A DNA stretch of 15,681 nucleotides from contig JAEZUG010000091.1 of NCBI GenBank assembly GCA_023421135.1, forward strand, positions 1-15,681, written 5' to 3'. Every line of letters starts with the position of its first letter. Position 1 is the first letter of the stretch. Under the pieces are notes generated by a model, which made no database searches, was not told the origin of the DNA, and saw only the letters and a list, made by a program, of their open reading frames with translations. This stretch comes from Candidatus Cloacimonadota bacterium (GTDB lineage Bacteria; Cloacimonadota; Cloacimonadia; Cloacimonadales; Cloacimonadaceae). Both the position numbers and the translations under genes were made by a program. Of the stretch, positions 5,181 through 12,796 are shown piece after piece.

Positions 5181-7772
5181 CTATACTGATCTGTCTGATA
5201 TGTTCCATAGAATCTCTATACGGTGTTCTGACTTGTCATTGTAATGCTTGATTAGCTTTCGATTGGCTTCCACTAGCCCCGCTTCAAAGTCCATTTGGTT
5301 AGCTATGGACTTTTGTACTTCATAATCTGGAAGCGGAATATCTAAATTCATAACATCTGATTGATTGATGCTCGGGTAAGATCCCTTTCCCATTAAAGAG
5401 ATCATCTGATTAACCATAAAATCTGATAAGAGCATATAGTACAGGAACTTTGGTTGAATCTTCATTCCTGCTCTGATAACAGCAAAACCTGTGGAGACGA
5501 TAGCTCGTTCCGGAACAGTATCAAAGAAGTAGAAGGCCTTCAGATTGGGCCTGACAGTGGAGATGATAACATCAATAGGTTTGACCACTCTTCTGGCTCT
5601 AGACGGAGCTTCACTAACGGGTACCTTATTCAGCTTTGTCAAAGTGTTAGTGGTATTATCTATGGATGCTATGTCAATATATGTAAACCAATCGTTGTAT
5701 AACTCTGAAGGGTCTTGAGTCTCAGGATTCACAGAACAGATATCTCTTATTTTATAGATACTCCACTCGGGATCAATGTCTATCCGTGGTTTCCAGTTGT
5801 CCACGACCTGCTTGGCTCCGTCTATGATCTTCTGGTAGGAATCCAATTCTGCCACTATCTCTTCCTGGACAGAGAGGGGAGGGAGGGGGAATGAGTAATC
5901 CTCCAGAACATGCTTTGGCACTCGTTTTTGACCTGCTGATCCTGTCATCTGAGATTGAGTTGACTCCCTGAATTCACTCCTATTCAGAAGATGGTAAAGG
6001 AACTTTGGGAGTATCTTATCCCCGCATCTTACAACATGGTATTCTGTTGATCCAAATCCTATCCCATAAGATAGACCAGTTACTATACCAATCTTTCCAT
6101 TTTCGAAGCACGGAGTAATCTTAGCGAGTAAGATATCATTCTCTTCGAAGTATGTATATCCAGTAATAACTTCAGACAGAGGTCTCTTTTGAACTGGAAT
6201 CAGGACATTGGCATTAACACTTAAATCGGACATTGGAAGGAAGGACACTAGGCTATTGGGCTCAAGATTACGGATGTGTTTTACTGACGGATTTATCTCA
6301 GCTACTTCGGATAGCTTCGCAATTCTATAGCTACTGGATACCATTAGGGGCTTGCAATACCTCTCCCCACTCAGATTGTAGTCCCCAGACTCTGCCAGCT
6401 TTGTCTTCTCCACCAGAATTACGTCCTTCTCCGGGAGCTGGAACTCTTTCCCAGTGAGCACAGCCTCTTTGTAAGCCAGGGCTTGGGCAAAGGCAGCGGG
6501 GAGATCGTTTTTATCGATGGGACGGCGTTGAGCGCCGAGATCGTAGCCATCGGCATTGACTTTGAGGAAGATGATTTTATCGGTCTTTTTGGCGAGTGAT
6601 TTATCCAGCCAGAGGATGGAGGTTTTCACCCCTGCATAAGGGTTAAACACGCCACTCGGAAGAGAAATCACGCCCACGAGGTGATTATTTTCCACCAGAG
6701 CTTTACGTAATTGTTTATAGGCCTTATCAGATTTGAAGATGATACCTTCGGGCACGATGATCCCGGCTCTGCCGCCCGCGGTGAGATGCTCCATGATATA
6801 ATCCACAAAGAGCGCTTCGCTTTTATTGGCTTTGATGGTAAACTTGGTGTGGGGTTTGATGCCGCCTTTGGGAGTCATAAAGGGAGGATTTGCCAGGATC
6901 ACGTTGGCATGCTCTCCCCAGCGGGTCTCGCTGGTAAGAGTATCATATTCATGGATCTGAGGAGTGTTGAAGCCGTGCAGATACATATTGACCAAGGAGA
7001 GGCGCACCATATCAAAAGAGATGTCGTAGCCCTGGATGCTCTTGTGCAGATATTCTTTTTGAGCGGGGCTGAGCTTATCGCCCCGGAATTTCTTGCCGTT
7101 GACGATCAGTTCGTTGAGGGGGATACCCGTATCTTCAAAAGTGTGGCGATCGGTGGCGGGATCGTAATTTGAGCTGTTGTTTTTCAGGATATGCTTGTAG
7201 GCAGAGATTAGAAATCCGGCGGTTCCGCAGGCGGGATCCAGCACCACGTCCTCTTTTTGGGGATCAATCAGCGCCACGATGAAATCTATGATGTGCCGGG
7301 GGGTTCTGAACTGACCCGCATCGCCCTGGGAGCCCAGGATGGCCAGCAGATACTCAAAGGCATCGCCCAGCCTTTCGCTGTGGTCGTAGGTAAATTCATC
7401 GATGCACTTCAGGAAGAGATTGAGGGTTTCAGGATCTCTGTAGGGCAGGAAGGCATTTTTGAAGATGTCCCGAAAGAGCCGGGGGATGGAGGCGTTTTGG
7501 GGGATTTCGGTGAGGGCATTCTGATAGAGCAGCACTCTGCCATCGCCGCTGAGTTTTTTATCCAAGAGCTTGTTCCAGGCATATTGAGCATAGTCTCCGG
7601 TGAAGTATTTGGGATTGCCGCCCAGTTCGATGGCTTCCACGTCCATGTCGTACATAAATTTATAGATCAGGGCGATGGTGATCTGTTCCACCTGAGCTTG
7701 AGGCACAGGAACTTTGCCCACCAGAATGTCCCGGGCATCGTCAATTTTCTTTTTAGTGAGTGAATCCAGCAT
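5181..7772 (-). CDS. hsdM-hsdS: Fused type I restriction-modification methylase-specificity protein (HsdM-HsdS)
   Basis: This 863-aa protein joins two subunits that are normally separate. Residues about 1-470 are HsdM, an N6-adenine methyltransferase: a helical N-domain, QFRTPRHI at 154-161, the SAM-binding motif DPACGTAGF at 179-187, and the catalytic NPPF at 295-298. Residues about 480-863 are a full HsdS with two target-recognition domains (about 481-635 and 668-825). Each is followed by a conserved helix: PLPPLSVQEEIVAELDSYQK then a coiled segment to about 660, and PLPDYEVQKSIANQM near the C-terminus. The reading frame is unbroken across the junction. AGGAG at 7778-7782 overlaps the hsdR stop and sets the ATG. 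The gene begins 9 nt after hsdR, so one transcript makes both. The S half is visibly more AT-rich than the M half. With HsdR it should methylate and restrict a bipartite sequence that cannot be predicted here. Confidence 0.92.
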   Translation of the reverse strand: MLDSLTKKKIDDARDILVGKVPVPQAQVEQITIALIYKFMYDMDVEAIELGGNPKYFTGDYAQYAWNKLLDKKLSGDGRVLLYQNALTEIPQNASIPRLFRDIFKNAFLPYRDPETLNLFLKCIDEFTYDHSERLGDAFEYLLAILGSQGDAGQFRTPRHIIDFIVALIDPQKEDVVLDPACGTAGFLISAYKHILKNNSSNYDPATDRHTFEDTGIPLNELIVNGKKFRGDKLSPAQKEYLHKSIQGYDISFDMVRLSLVNMYLHGFNTPQIHEYDTLTSETRWGEHANVILANPPFMTPKGGIKPHTKFTIKANKSEALFVDYIMEHLTAGGRAGIIVPEGIIFKSDKAYKQLRKALVENNHLVGVISLPSGVFNPYAGVKTSILWLDKSLAKKTDKIIFLKVNADGYDLGAQRRPIDKNDLPAAFAQALAYKEAVLTGKEFQLPEKDVILVEKTKLAESGDYNLSGERYCKPLMVSSSYRIAKLSEVAEINPSVKHIRNLEPNSLVSFLPMSDLSVNANVLIPVQKRPLSEVITGYTYFEENDILLAKITPCFENGKIGIVTGLSYGIGFGSTEYHVVRCGDKILPKFLYHLLNRSEFRESTQSQMTGSAGQKRVPKHVLEDYSFPLPPLSVQEEIVAELDSYQKIIDGAKQVVDNWKPRIDIDPEWSIYKIRDICSVNPETQDPSELYNDWFTYIDIASIDNTTNTLTKLNKVPVSEAPSRARRVVKPIDVIISTVRPNLKAFYFFDTVPERAIVSTGFAVIRAGMKIQPKFLYYMLLSDFMVNQMISLMGKGSYPSINQSDVMNLDIPLPDYEVQKSIANQMDFEAGLVEANRKLIKHYNDKSEHRIEILWNISDRSV

Positions 7773-7781
7773 TGGGGGCTC

Positions 7782-10310
7782 CTACATGTATCGGTTCAGG
7801 ACTACGTAGTCCTTGATGTATTCTGGGATGGCGGTGCGCCAGGTGTCTTTGAGGGCGAGGAAATCCTGCATGGCAATGCTGGGATAGGTATTGAGCTCGG
7901 CAAAATCTCTTTTGTCGATGATATCCCGCAGCTTGCCATCGGTGACATAGGCTTTGAAGTAGTATTTCAGAGCCGGGATATTATCTTCGGCCTGGGGACG
8001 GCGGATGGAGATGAATTTGTCAAATTCGCTATTGAGCAGCTCGTCTTTGCTCTTGAAGCGGGGAATCAGGCCAAAGGCTTTTTCCACCACTTCCCGGAGG
8101 CTGAGCCGGCGATCCAGGCTGATGGATTGGCGCAGCTTTTCCAGAGTGAAGAATTCTTCGGGCTGGTTGATATGCTCCTGATTGATGTAATCCAATACGA
8201 AGTCCCATTTGCCATCCTGAACGGCTGCTTTGACCGTGCTGTCGTTCTTGATGGTTTCCTCAAACTTCTGGAAAAACATCCGATCCACCTTCATGCCTTC
8301 GGTGGGGAGCTCTTTGACCTCGATCTGAGCCAGGGGATCGGGGCTGAAGATCTCTGCAATGTCTGCGGGATCACCCGGTGGTGGTTCAGTTCCCGGTTTA
8401 GGCACTTTGGAGCGGATGATAAGTGGCAGGCTGAGAACCTGATCGTAATTGAACTTCTCTTCAAAGTACTCGCAGACCGCGAAGAAATCGAAGAGCAGGA
8501 AGCTGGTCTTGACCTTGCCCTGGTGCTGCGCGCTGAGCTGAGGATCGATGCTGAGCTCGGTGAAGCTGTGCTTGCGGGTGCCTCGGCCTTTGATCTGGAT
8601 GAAATCCGAAGGTGAATAGATGGGGCGCATCAGGGCGATATTGAGCACATCGGTGCAATCGTAGCCGGTGGTCATCATGCCCACAGTTACGCAGACGCGG
8701 GTCTTGGACGTGCGATAGTCCGGCAGGAAGTTTCCCCGGCCGGAGAGGTTGTTATTGGCAAAATTGATGCTCATCTGCTGGGCTGTGGGCACTTGGGAAG
8801 TGACCTGCATGGCAAAATCGGAATTGTATTTGCCGGGAAACATCTTATCGGCAATCTGGTTCAGGATTTGGGTGATCTTGGAGGCGTGTTTCTGGCTCAC
8901 GCAGAAGACGATGGATTTGCCGATCTCGCCGCTGATGGGATCGGTCATGGCGTTTTCCATAAAGGCGCGGCAGACGGTTTTGTTGGTATTTTCAGAGAAG
9001 AACTTCTTTTCGAAGTGATGCTCTTCAAAATAGGTGACGTTGTCGTCTCCGGGCTGGCTTTTATCGGTGTAGGCATAGCCCAGATCTGAAAGAAGCTGAG
9101 TGGTGACATTGGTGCGGGCATCGATCACGGTGGGATTGATCAGATAGCCATCCTGAACTCCATCCAGCAGAGAGTAGCGAAAGGTGGGAGCTCCGCTTTT
9201 GCAGCCGAAGGTTTCGTAGGTATCCAGGAGCAGACGGCGCTCATAATCGCGGGGGCTGTTGCCATCGGGAGTGGCATTTTTGATATAGTCTTTGGGTGTG
9301 GCGGTGAGGCCAAGTTTGTAGCCCACAAAGTATTCAAAGACGGCTCGGGCATTGCCTCCGATGGAGCGGTGTGCCTCGTCTGAAATCACCAGATCAAAAT
9401 CTGTGGGGCTGAAGAGAGTTCTGTATTTATCTCCGGATTGGAGGGATTGGACGGTGGAGATCACGATCTCGGCTTTGCGCCAATCGTCCCGGTTTTCTTT
9501 GTAGATCAGGGAGATGAAATCCTTTTGCAGGTATTTCACCATGTTCTTTTGAGCCTGATCCTCGAGCTCCAGGCGGTCCACCAGAAAGAGCACCCGGTGG
9601 GCATTGCCGGTCTTGAGAAAGAGCTTCATGATGGCAGCGGAGATCAGGGTCTTGCCGGTGCCGGTGGCCATTTCAAAGAGGAAACGGTTTTGACCGCGGC
9701 GGACGGCTTCCTGGATGGATTCCACAGCGCGTACCTGGTAGGGACGCAGCACGGCAAGATTGTGCTTTTTCAGATACTCTGCGCGGCTTTCTTCGTTTTG
9801 GAAATCCGGATCGTGGTCGTAGGCATGTTTCTGAGTGGAAGCAATGTAGCCGGAGGTGATGATCTCGGTGGTGAGGGCAGCGGGATTGGGGCGGTAATCC
9901 TTGTAGCCTTTCATGGATTCGGGTGAAGGGAACTTTGTGATGATGAAGGGATTACCCTGCTCGGTATCCCAGAAATAGTGCAGATTGCCATTGGAAAGCA
10001 GGATAAAACGGCAGTTTTGGCCTCTGGCATAGGCACGGGCCTGTTCTTTGCCCACCAGGGGATCGTGCTTTTCGGATTTGGCTTCCAGAATGATGATGGG
10101 ATGAGATTGTTCATCCAGGAGCAGGAAGTCTATAAAGCCTTTGGAGCTGGATTCAAAGTCGTTTCCCAAGGCGTCGATAGCTTTGTGGGTGATTTTGGTT
10201 TGGCTTTCCAGAAGGATATTGGCTTTGCCGGTTTCATCATCAAAGAATCTCCAGCCGGATTCTTTCAGAAGCTCGTTAATTTTGATCCGGGCTCCGGCTT
10301 CTTTGCTCAT
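7782..10310 (-). CDS. hsdR: Type I restriction endonuclease subunit R (HsdR, EcoEI-like)
   Basis: This 842-aa protein is the translocase-nuclease subunit of a type I system. The nuclease has D61 and E76-A-K78 in FIDFLLL...IILEAK, the PD-(D/E)xK pattern. The SF2 helicase motor follows: Walker A ATGTGKT at 215-221, DEAH at 311-314, LTATP at 335-339, and motif VI QIKGRGTR at 572-579. The C-terminal part (about 640-842) is the helical domain that contacts the methylase. Length and the ILEAKSEK / RPYQVRAVESIQEAV / VDRLELEDQA-type blocks fit the EcoEI-like HsdR group, which is shorter than EcoKI HsdR. It heads the cluster; the M-S fusion follows 9 nt later. The ribosome site is weak (AGG about 10 nt upstream of the ATG). 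All motifs are intact, so the system looks active. Confidence 0.93.
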   Translation of the reverse strand: MSKEAGARIKINELLKESGWRFFDDETGKANILLESQTKITHKAIDALGNDFESSSKGFIDFLLLDEQSHPIIILEAKSEKHDPLVGKEQARAYARGQNCRFILLSNGNLHYFWDTEQGNPFIITKFPSPESMKGYKDYRPNPAALTTEIITSGYIASTQKHAYDHDPDFQNEESRAEYLKKHNLAVLRPYQVRAVESIQEAVRRGQNRFLFEMATGTGKTLISAAIMKLFLKTGNAHRVLFLVDRLELEDQAQKNMVKYLQKDFISLIYKENRDDWRKAEIVISTVQSLQSGDKYRTLFSPTDFDLVISDEAHRSIGGNARAVFEYFVGYKLGLTATPKDYIKNATPDGNSPRDYERRLLLDTYETFGCKSGAPTFRYSLLDGVQDGYLINPTVIDARTNVTTQLLSDLGYAYTDKSQPGDDNVTYFEEHHFEKKFFSENTNKTVCRAFMENAMTDPISGEIGKSIVFCVSQKHASKITQILNQIADKMFPGKYNSDFAMQVTSQVPTAQQMSINFANNNLSGRGNFLPDYRTSKTRVCVTVGMMTTGYDCTDVLNIALMRPIYSPSDFIQIKGRGTRKHSFTELSIDPQLSAQHQGKVKTSFLLFDFFAVCEYFEEKFNYDQVLSLPLIIRSKVPKPGTEPPPGDPADIAEIFSPDPLAQIEVKELPTEGMKVDRMFFQKFEETIKNDSTVKAAVQDGKWDFVLDYINQEHINQPEEFFTLEKLRQSISLDRRLSLREVVEKAFGLIPRFKSKDELLNSEFDKFISIRRPQAEDNIPALKYYFKAYVTDGKLRDIIDKRDFAELNTYPSIAMQDFLALKDTWRTAIPEYIKDYVVLNRYM

Positions 10311-10351
10311 AGTCTCTTACCTGTGATCCGGAGGAGAGGGTGCTGGGACAG

Positions 10352-10373
10352 GGGGCAGGAGTAATCCTGCTCC
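10352..10373. repeat. Inverted repeat in the hsdR leader
   Basis: GCAGGA (10355-10360) and TCCTGC (10365-10370) pair perfectly around a 4-nt loop. Two more G-C pairs extend the stem beyond one G/T position. It lies about 42-63 nt upstream of the hsdR start, so it could be an operator or leader hairpin, but no U-run follows. Function is unknown. Confidence 0.35.
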
Positions 10374-10541
10374 GATAGTGTGCCAGAGCTGTTGCAGTTT
10401 AGTTCCGTTTTGCGGAGTGGGGCAAGCCAATTCATCATCTTAAAGGTATCCCTCGTTTTCTTGAGATTATTTTCTGAAGATTCAGTGGCTTAGTTTTTTG
10501 TCAATGGTAAATTTGTTTTTCTGGTTTTTTCCGGGGTTAAG

Positions 10542-10573
10542 GTGACGTGGTGGCGTGGTGACGTGGTGACGTG
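10542..10573. repeat. 8-bp tandem repeat array, 4 copies
   Basis: Four exact-length units of GTGACGTG occur in a row, the second being GTGGCGTG. The same array type recurs at 15561-15622 and in both places sits just left of a GTAG-footed hairpin. Between array and hairpin both copies share a short CTC(C/T)GGAGCTT block. Confidence 0.8.
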
Positions 10574-10614
10574 TTACCCCTCTGGAGCTTGGAGGTGGAT
10601 TGGGAAATGGTTCC

Positions 10615-10640
10615 GGGCAGACACATAGGTCTGCCCCTAC
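10615..10640 (-). repeat. REP-like hairpin with GTAG foot, copy 1
   Basis: GGGCAGAC (10615-10622) and GTCTGCCC (10629-10636) form a perfect 8-bp stem with a 6-nt loop. Read on the minus strand, the tetranucleotide GTAG (10640-10637) stands directly at the foot of the stem, the layout of bacterial REP elements mobilised by RAYT (Y1/IS200-like) transposases. The copy at 15656-15681 matches at 24 of 26 positions; both differences are in the loop. No RAYT gene is in the window. Confidence 0.7.
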
Positions 10641-10691
10641 AGAGGTAGATGGCGCCCCTTTAGGGCTTTTCTCTGGTGGGCTTATTCCCTG

Positions 10692-10742
10692 GGTCGACGG
10701 GCTGCCGCCCATCGCTTGCAGATGAGCGCCCCTTCAGGGCTT
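10692..10742. repeat. 51-bp hairpin repeat unit, copy A
   Basis: This unit is identical to the one at 10765-10815 at 48 of 51 positions. It contains two foldable parts: arms CGACGGGC and GCCCATCG around TGCC, and a GCCCC/GGGC pair around a short loop. A third, partial relative of the right half (GCGCCCCTTTAGGGCTTTT) lies at 10651-10669. Confidence 0.8.
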
Positions 10743-10764
10743 GGGATCCGGGGTTAGGGATTCC

Positions 10765-10815
10765 GGTCGATGGGCTGCCGCCCGTCGCTTGCAGATGATC
10801 GCCCCTTCAGGGCTT
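10765..10815. repeat. 51-bp hairpin repeat unit, copy B
   Basis: This is a direct-orientation copy of 10692-10742, 22 bp further on. Two of its three differences fall on the two positions that face each other in the first stem (C/A in copy A, T/G in copy B), so the arms look exchanged while the TGCC loop is unchanged. Confidence 0.8.
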
Positions 10816-10848
10816 TCATCCTCCATAACGCCTTGTGGAAAGGCTTTA

Positions 10849-10872
10849 TGGCGGATCGGCGTCCGCCACTAC
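10849..10872 (-). repeat. REP-like hairpin with GTAG foot, second type
   Basis: TGGCGGA (10849-10855) and TCCGCCA (10862-10868) form a perfect 7-bp stem with a 6-nt loop. On the minus strand GTAG (10872-10869) is again directly at the stem foot. The stem sequence differs from the hairpin at 10615-10640, so this is a different REP-like subtype with the same architecture and strand. Confidence 0.65.
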
Positions 10873-10961
10873 ACTCTCTGTGGAATTTCTCTTTTTCTCT
10901 TTTCCTCTGTTTTATAAAAAAGTCTTTTCTACTTTGCTCCTTGTGAATAGCATAGTGAAGC

Positions 10962-10991
10962 CACGAGATGTCACTTCCACTCTCTTGACAC
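10962..10991. repeat. 30-bp direct repeat, copy 1
   Basis: Matches 11024-11053 at 24 of 30 positions, with the shared core AGATGTCACTTC. In this copy the hairpin arms of the terminator are degraded. Confidence 0.55.
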
Positions 10992-11016
10992 TGGTCACTC
11001 GTCACTGGACACTCCC

Positions 11017-11038
11017 AAAAAGCGACAAGATGTCACTT
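11017..11038 (-). terminator. Rho-independent terminator of the ltaE-ispG-CHR-ackA operon
   Basis: On the minus strand AAGTGACA (11038-11031), loop TCT, and TGTCGCTT (11027-11020) form an 8-bp stem with one G-T pair. The stem is followed directly by three more Ts, giving TTTTT from the stem end. It begins 15 nt after the ackA stop codon, the expected place for a terminator. Confidence 0.65.
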
Positions 11039-11053
11039 CTACTCTCTGTTCAC
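11024..11053. repeat. 30-bp direct repeat, copy 2, overlapping the ackA end and terminator
   Basis: This copy pairs with 10962-10991 (24 of 30 identical). It supplies most of the ackA terminator hairpin and reaches the last base of the ackA stop codon, so the terminator may have arisen from the repeat. Confidence 0.55.
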
Positions 11054-12243
11054 TAATCAATCAGTTCTGTGGCATCGATGGCGATTTGCAGCTCCTCATT
11101 GGTGGGGATCACCAGGATAGTGATGGGAGAATAGGGGCGGGAGATGATACCGGCGGAAGAGCCGATGCTGTGATTGAGCTGCGGATCGATGTGGATGCCC
11201 AGGTTTTCCAGACGGCTGCAGATTCTCTGGCGCATCAGGACTCCGTTTTGCCCGATGCCGCCGGTGAAGACAATGAAATCCACCTTGATCAGGTTTGCCA
11301 CATAAGCGCCGATATAGCGCCGGATGCGGTAGGCATAGGTCTCGAGGGCTTCCTGAGCCACTTCGTTGCCTGCTGCGGCTGCTTCTTCCAGATCACGCAG
11401 GTCGCTGGAGATGCCGGAAAGTCCCAGCAGTCCGCTCTTTTTGTTCAGGATATTGTGCAGTTCATGAAAATCGTAGCCCCGTTCTTCCAGATAGAAGATG
11501 ATGGAGGGATCGAGGTCGCCGCTTCTGGTGCCCATCATCAGGCCTTCCAGGGGTGTGAAACCCATGGAGGTATCGATGGATCTGCCGTTTTGAATGGCGG
11601 TGATGGAAGCGCCGTTGCCCAGATGGCAGGTGATCATATTGGTGTTTTCGACCGAGCGTTTCATCATCTCCAGGGCAATACCGTGGACATAGCGGTGGCT
11701 GGTGCCGTGGAAGCCATAGCGCCGGATGCGGTATTTTTCATAAAACTCCCGCGGGATGCCATAGAGATAGGCACTGGGCGGCATGGTTTGATGAAAAGCT
11801 GTGTCAAAGACCGCCACTTGCTTCACACCAGGGAAGAGCTTGGCGGATTCCGAGATGCCGATCAGATTGGCGGGATTGTGCAGAGGAGCCAGCTCGCAAT
11901 TGAGCTCGATGGCTTTGAAGACGTCGTCGTCGATCACGACAGAGCTGGAATATTGCTCGCCGCCGTGGACAACGCGGTGCCCGATGGCTTCGATCTCGGA
12001 AAGGGATGAGATCAGTCCCAGCATGGGATCCAGGAGGGCGCGGATCATTTCCTGGAAGGCTATGGTGTGATCCGGGATTTCCAGCTCGCGCTTGAGTTTC
12101 TTCACCCCAAAGCTTTGAGTGATCTTGCCCGAACAGAGTCCGATCCGTTCGATCAGTCCCTTACCCCGGCTAATACGCTGGGGCATTTGATACAGCTCAT
12201 ATTTCAGAGATGAGCTTCCACAATTGATAACCAGTGTCAGCAT
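11053..12243 (-). CDS. ackA: Acetate kinase
   Basis: This 396-aa protein, the normal length for the family, converts acetyl phosphate and ADP to acetate and ATP in the cytoplasm. The acetokinase signatures are complete: NCGSSSLKY at 7-15, R90 in HRVVHGG, H122, D147 in FDTAFH, H179 in GFHGTSHRY, CHLGNGAS near 206-213, R240 in MGTRSGD, FTGGIGQNG near 327, and the C-terminal NEEL (E383/E384). These correspond to the residues known to bind acetate and nucleotide in Methanosarcina AckA. GAGGAG at 12251-12256 is 7 nt upstream of the ATG. It is the last gene of its operon, 34 nt after the CHR pair. No phosphotransacetylase gene is in the window. It suits an anaerobe that makes ATP by substrate-level phosphorylation. 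Confidence 0.97.
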   Translation of the reverse strand: MLTLVINCGSSSLKYELYQMPQRISRGKGLIERIGLCSGKITQSFGVKKLKRELEIPDHTIAFQEMIRALLDPMLGLISSLSEIEAIGHRVVHGGEQYSSSVVIDDDVFKAIELNCELAPLHNPANLIGISESAKLFPGVKQVAVFDTAFHQTMPPSAYLYGIPREFYEKYRIRRYGFHGTSHRYVHGIALEMMKRSVENTNMITCHLGNGASITAIQNGRSIDTSMGFTPLEGLMMGTRSGDLDPSIIFYLEERGYDFHELHNILNKKSGLLGLSGISSDLRDLEEAAAAGNEVAQEALETYAYRIRRYIGAYVANLIKVDFIVFTGGIGQNGVLMRQRICSRLENLGIHIDPQLNHSIGSSAGIISRPYSPITILVIPTNEELQIAIDATELID

Positions 12244-12277
12244 GTATATACTCCTCGTGGCATTGCCACTTCCTTTT

Positions 12278-12796
12278 TTATCCGAAGAAGAAACCTGCCA
12301 GCCCCGCTCCCAGCATCAGCAGAACGGGATTGGTCTTGTAGCGCCAATTGATCACCAGCACTACAAAGAAGATCAGGAAACTGAACAGATCGCTCATGGC
12401 ACCCTGGGCGATCATAAGGGCGGCTGCAGCGATCAGGCCGAGGGCCAGAAGACGCAGCTCTTTGAAGATGGCTTTGAACCAGGCTCTGTCCTTGAGCCTG
12501 GCATAACTGATGCTGATGCCCAGCATCACCAATATGGAGGGCGTGATCACCCCCAGAGTGCAGACCAGAGAACCCCAAAAGCCTGCCTGACGATAGCCCA
12601 CAAAGGTGGCGGCGTTGATAGCTATGGGGCCGGGGGTCATCTGCGAAATGGCTACGATATCCTGAAATTCTGCCTGAGTGAGCCAGTGGTGCTTGAGCAC
12701 AATCTCCTGCTGGATCATGGCCAGGATGGCATAGCCTCCGCCAAAGCTGAAGAGGCTGATCTTCATGAAAGTGAAGAGCATATCCAGATAGAGCAT
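12278..12796 (-). CDS. chrA: CHR-family (chromate-type) ion transporter, second half of a split pair
   Basis: This 172-aa polytopic membrane protein is a single CHR domain. FSFGGGYAILAMIQQE lies at about 17-32, and TPGPIAINAATFVGYR at about 54-69 is the conserved family block. Several hydrophobic helices follow (about 73-97, 113-130 and 135-170). Short-chain CHR proteins are encoded as adjacent pairs with opposite membrane orientation and act as a heterodimer, equivalent to full-length ChrA. Its ATG follows the stop of the upstream half with no gap; AAGGAA inside that gene is the ribosome site. Chromate efflux is the name-giving activity, but the natural substrate of paired CHR proteins in anaerobes is not established; another anion is possible. 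Confidence 0.9.
   Translation of the reverse strand: MLYLDMLFTFMKISLFSFGGGYAILAMIQQEIVLKHHWLTQAEFQDIVAISQMTPGPIAINAATFVGYRQAGFWGSLVCTLGVITPSILVMLGISISYARLKDRAWFKAIFKELRLLALGLIAAAALMIAQGAMSDLFSFLIFFVVLVINWRYKTNPVLLMLGAGLAGFFFG

Larger units (their letters stand above)
10311..11052. other. Gene-free, repeat-rich spacer between ackA and the defence cluster
   Basis: No credible gene lies in these 742 bp. ORFs here translate the repeats themselves and have no protein-like composition. The stretch holds the ackA terminator, a diverged 30-bp direct repeat, two GTAG-footed hairpins, two 51-bp hairpin units, an 8-bp tandem array, and the upstream region of hsdR. A perfect TTGACA occurs on the minus strand at 10504-10499, but I find no good -10 box 16-18 bp further on, so the hsdR promoter is not called. 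Confidence 0.75.

Noticed and set aside
10542..10872. CRISPR array
   Set aside because: Repeats are of several different kinds with irregular spacing and no constant-length unique spacers; no cas genes.
10482..11005. Small minus-strand ORFs in the ackA-hsdR spacer
   Set aside because: They translate the tandem array and 51-bp repeat units, with proline/serine/arginine-rich low-complexity products and no ribosome site.
11086..12009. 307-aa plus-strand ORF opposite ackA
   Set aside because: Lies fully inside a clear acetate kinase gene; shadow frame.
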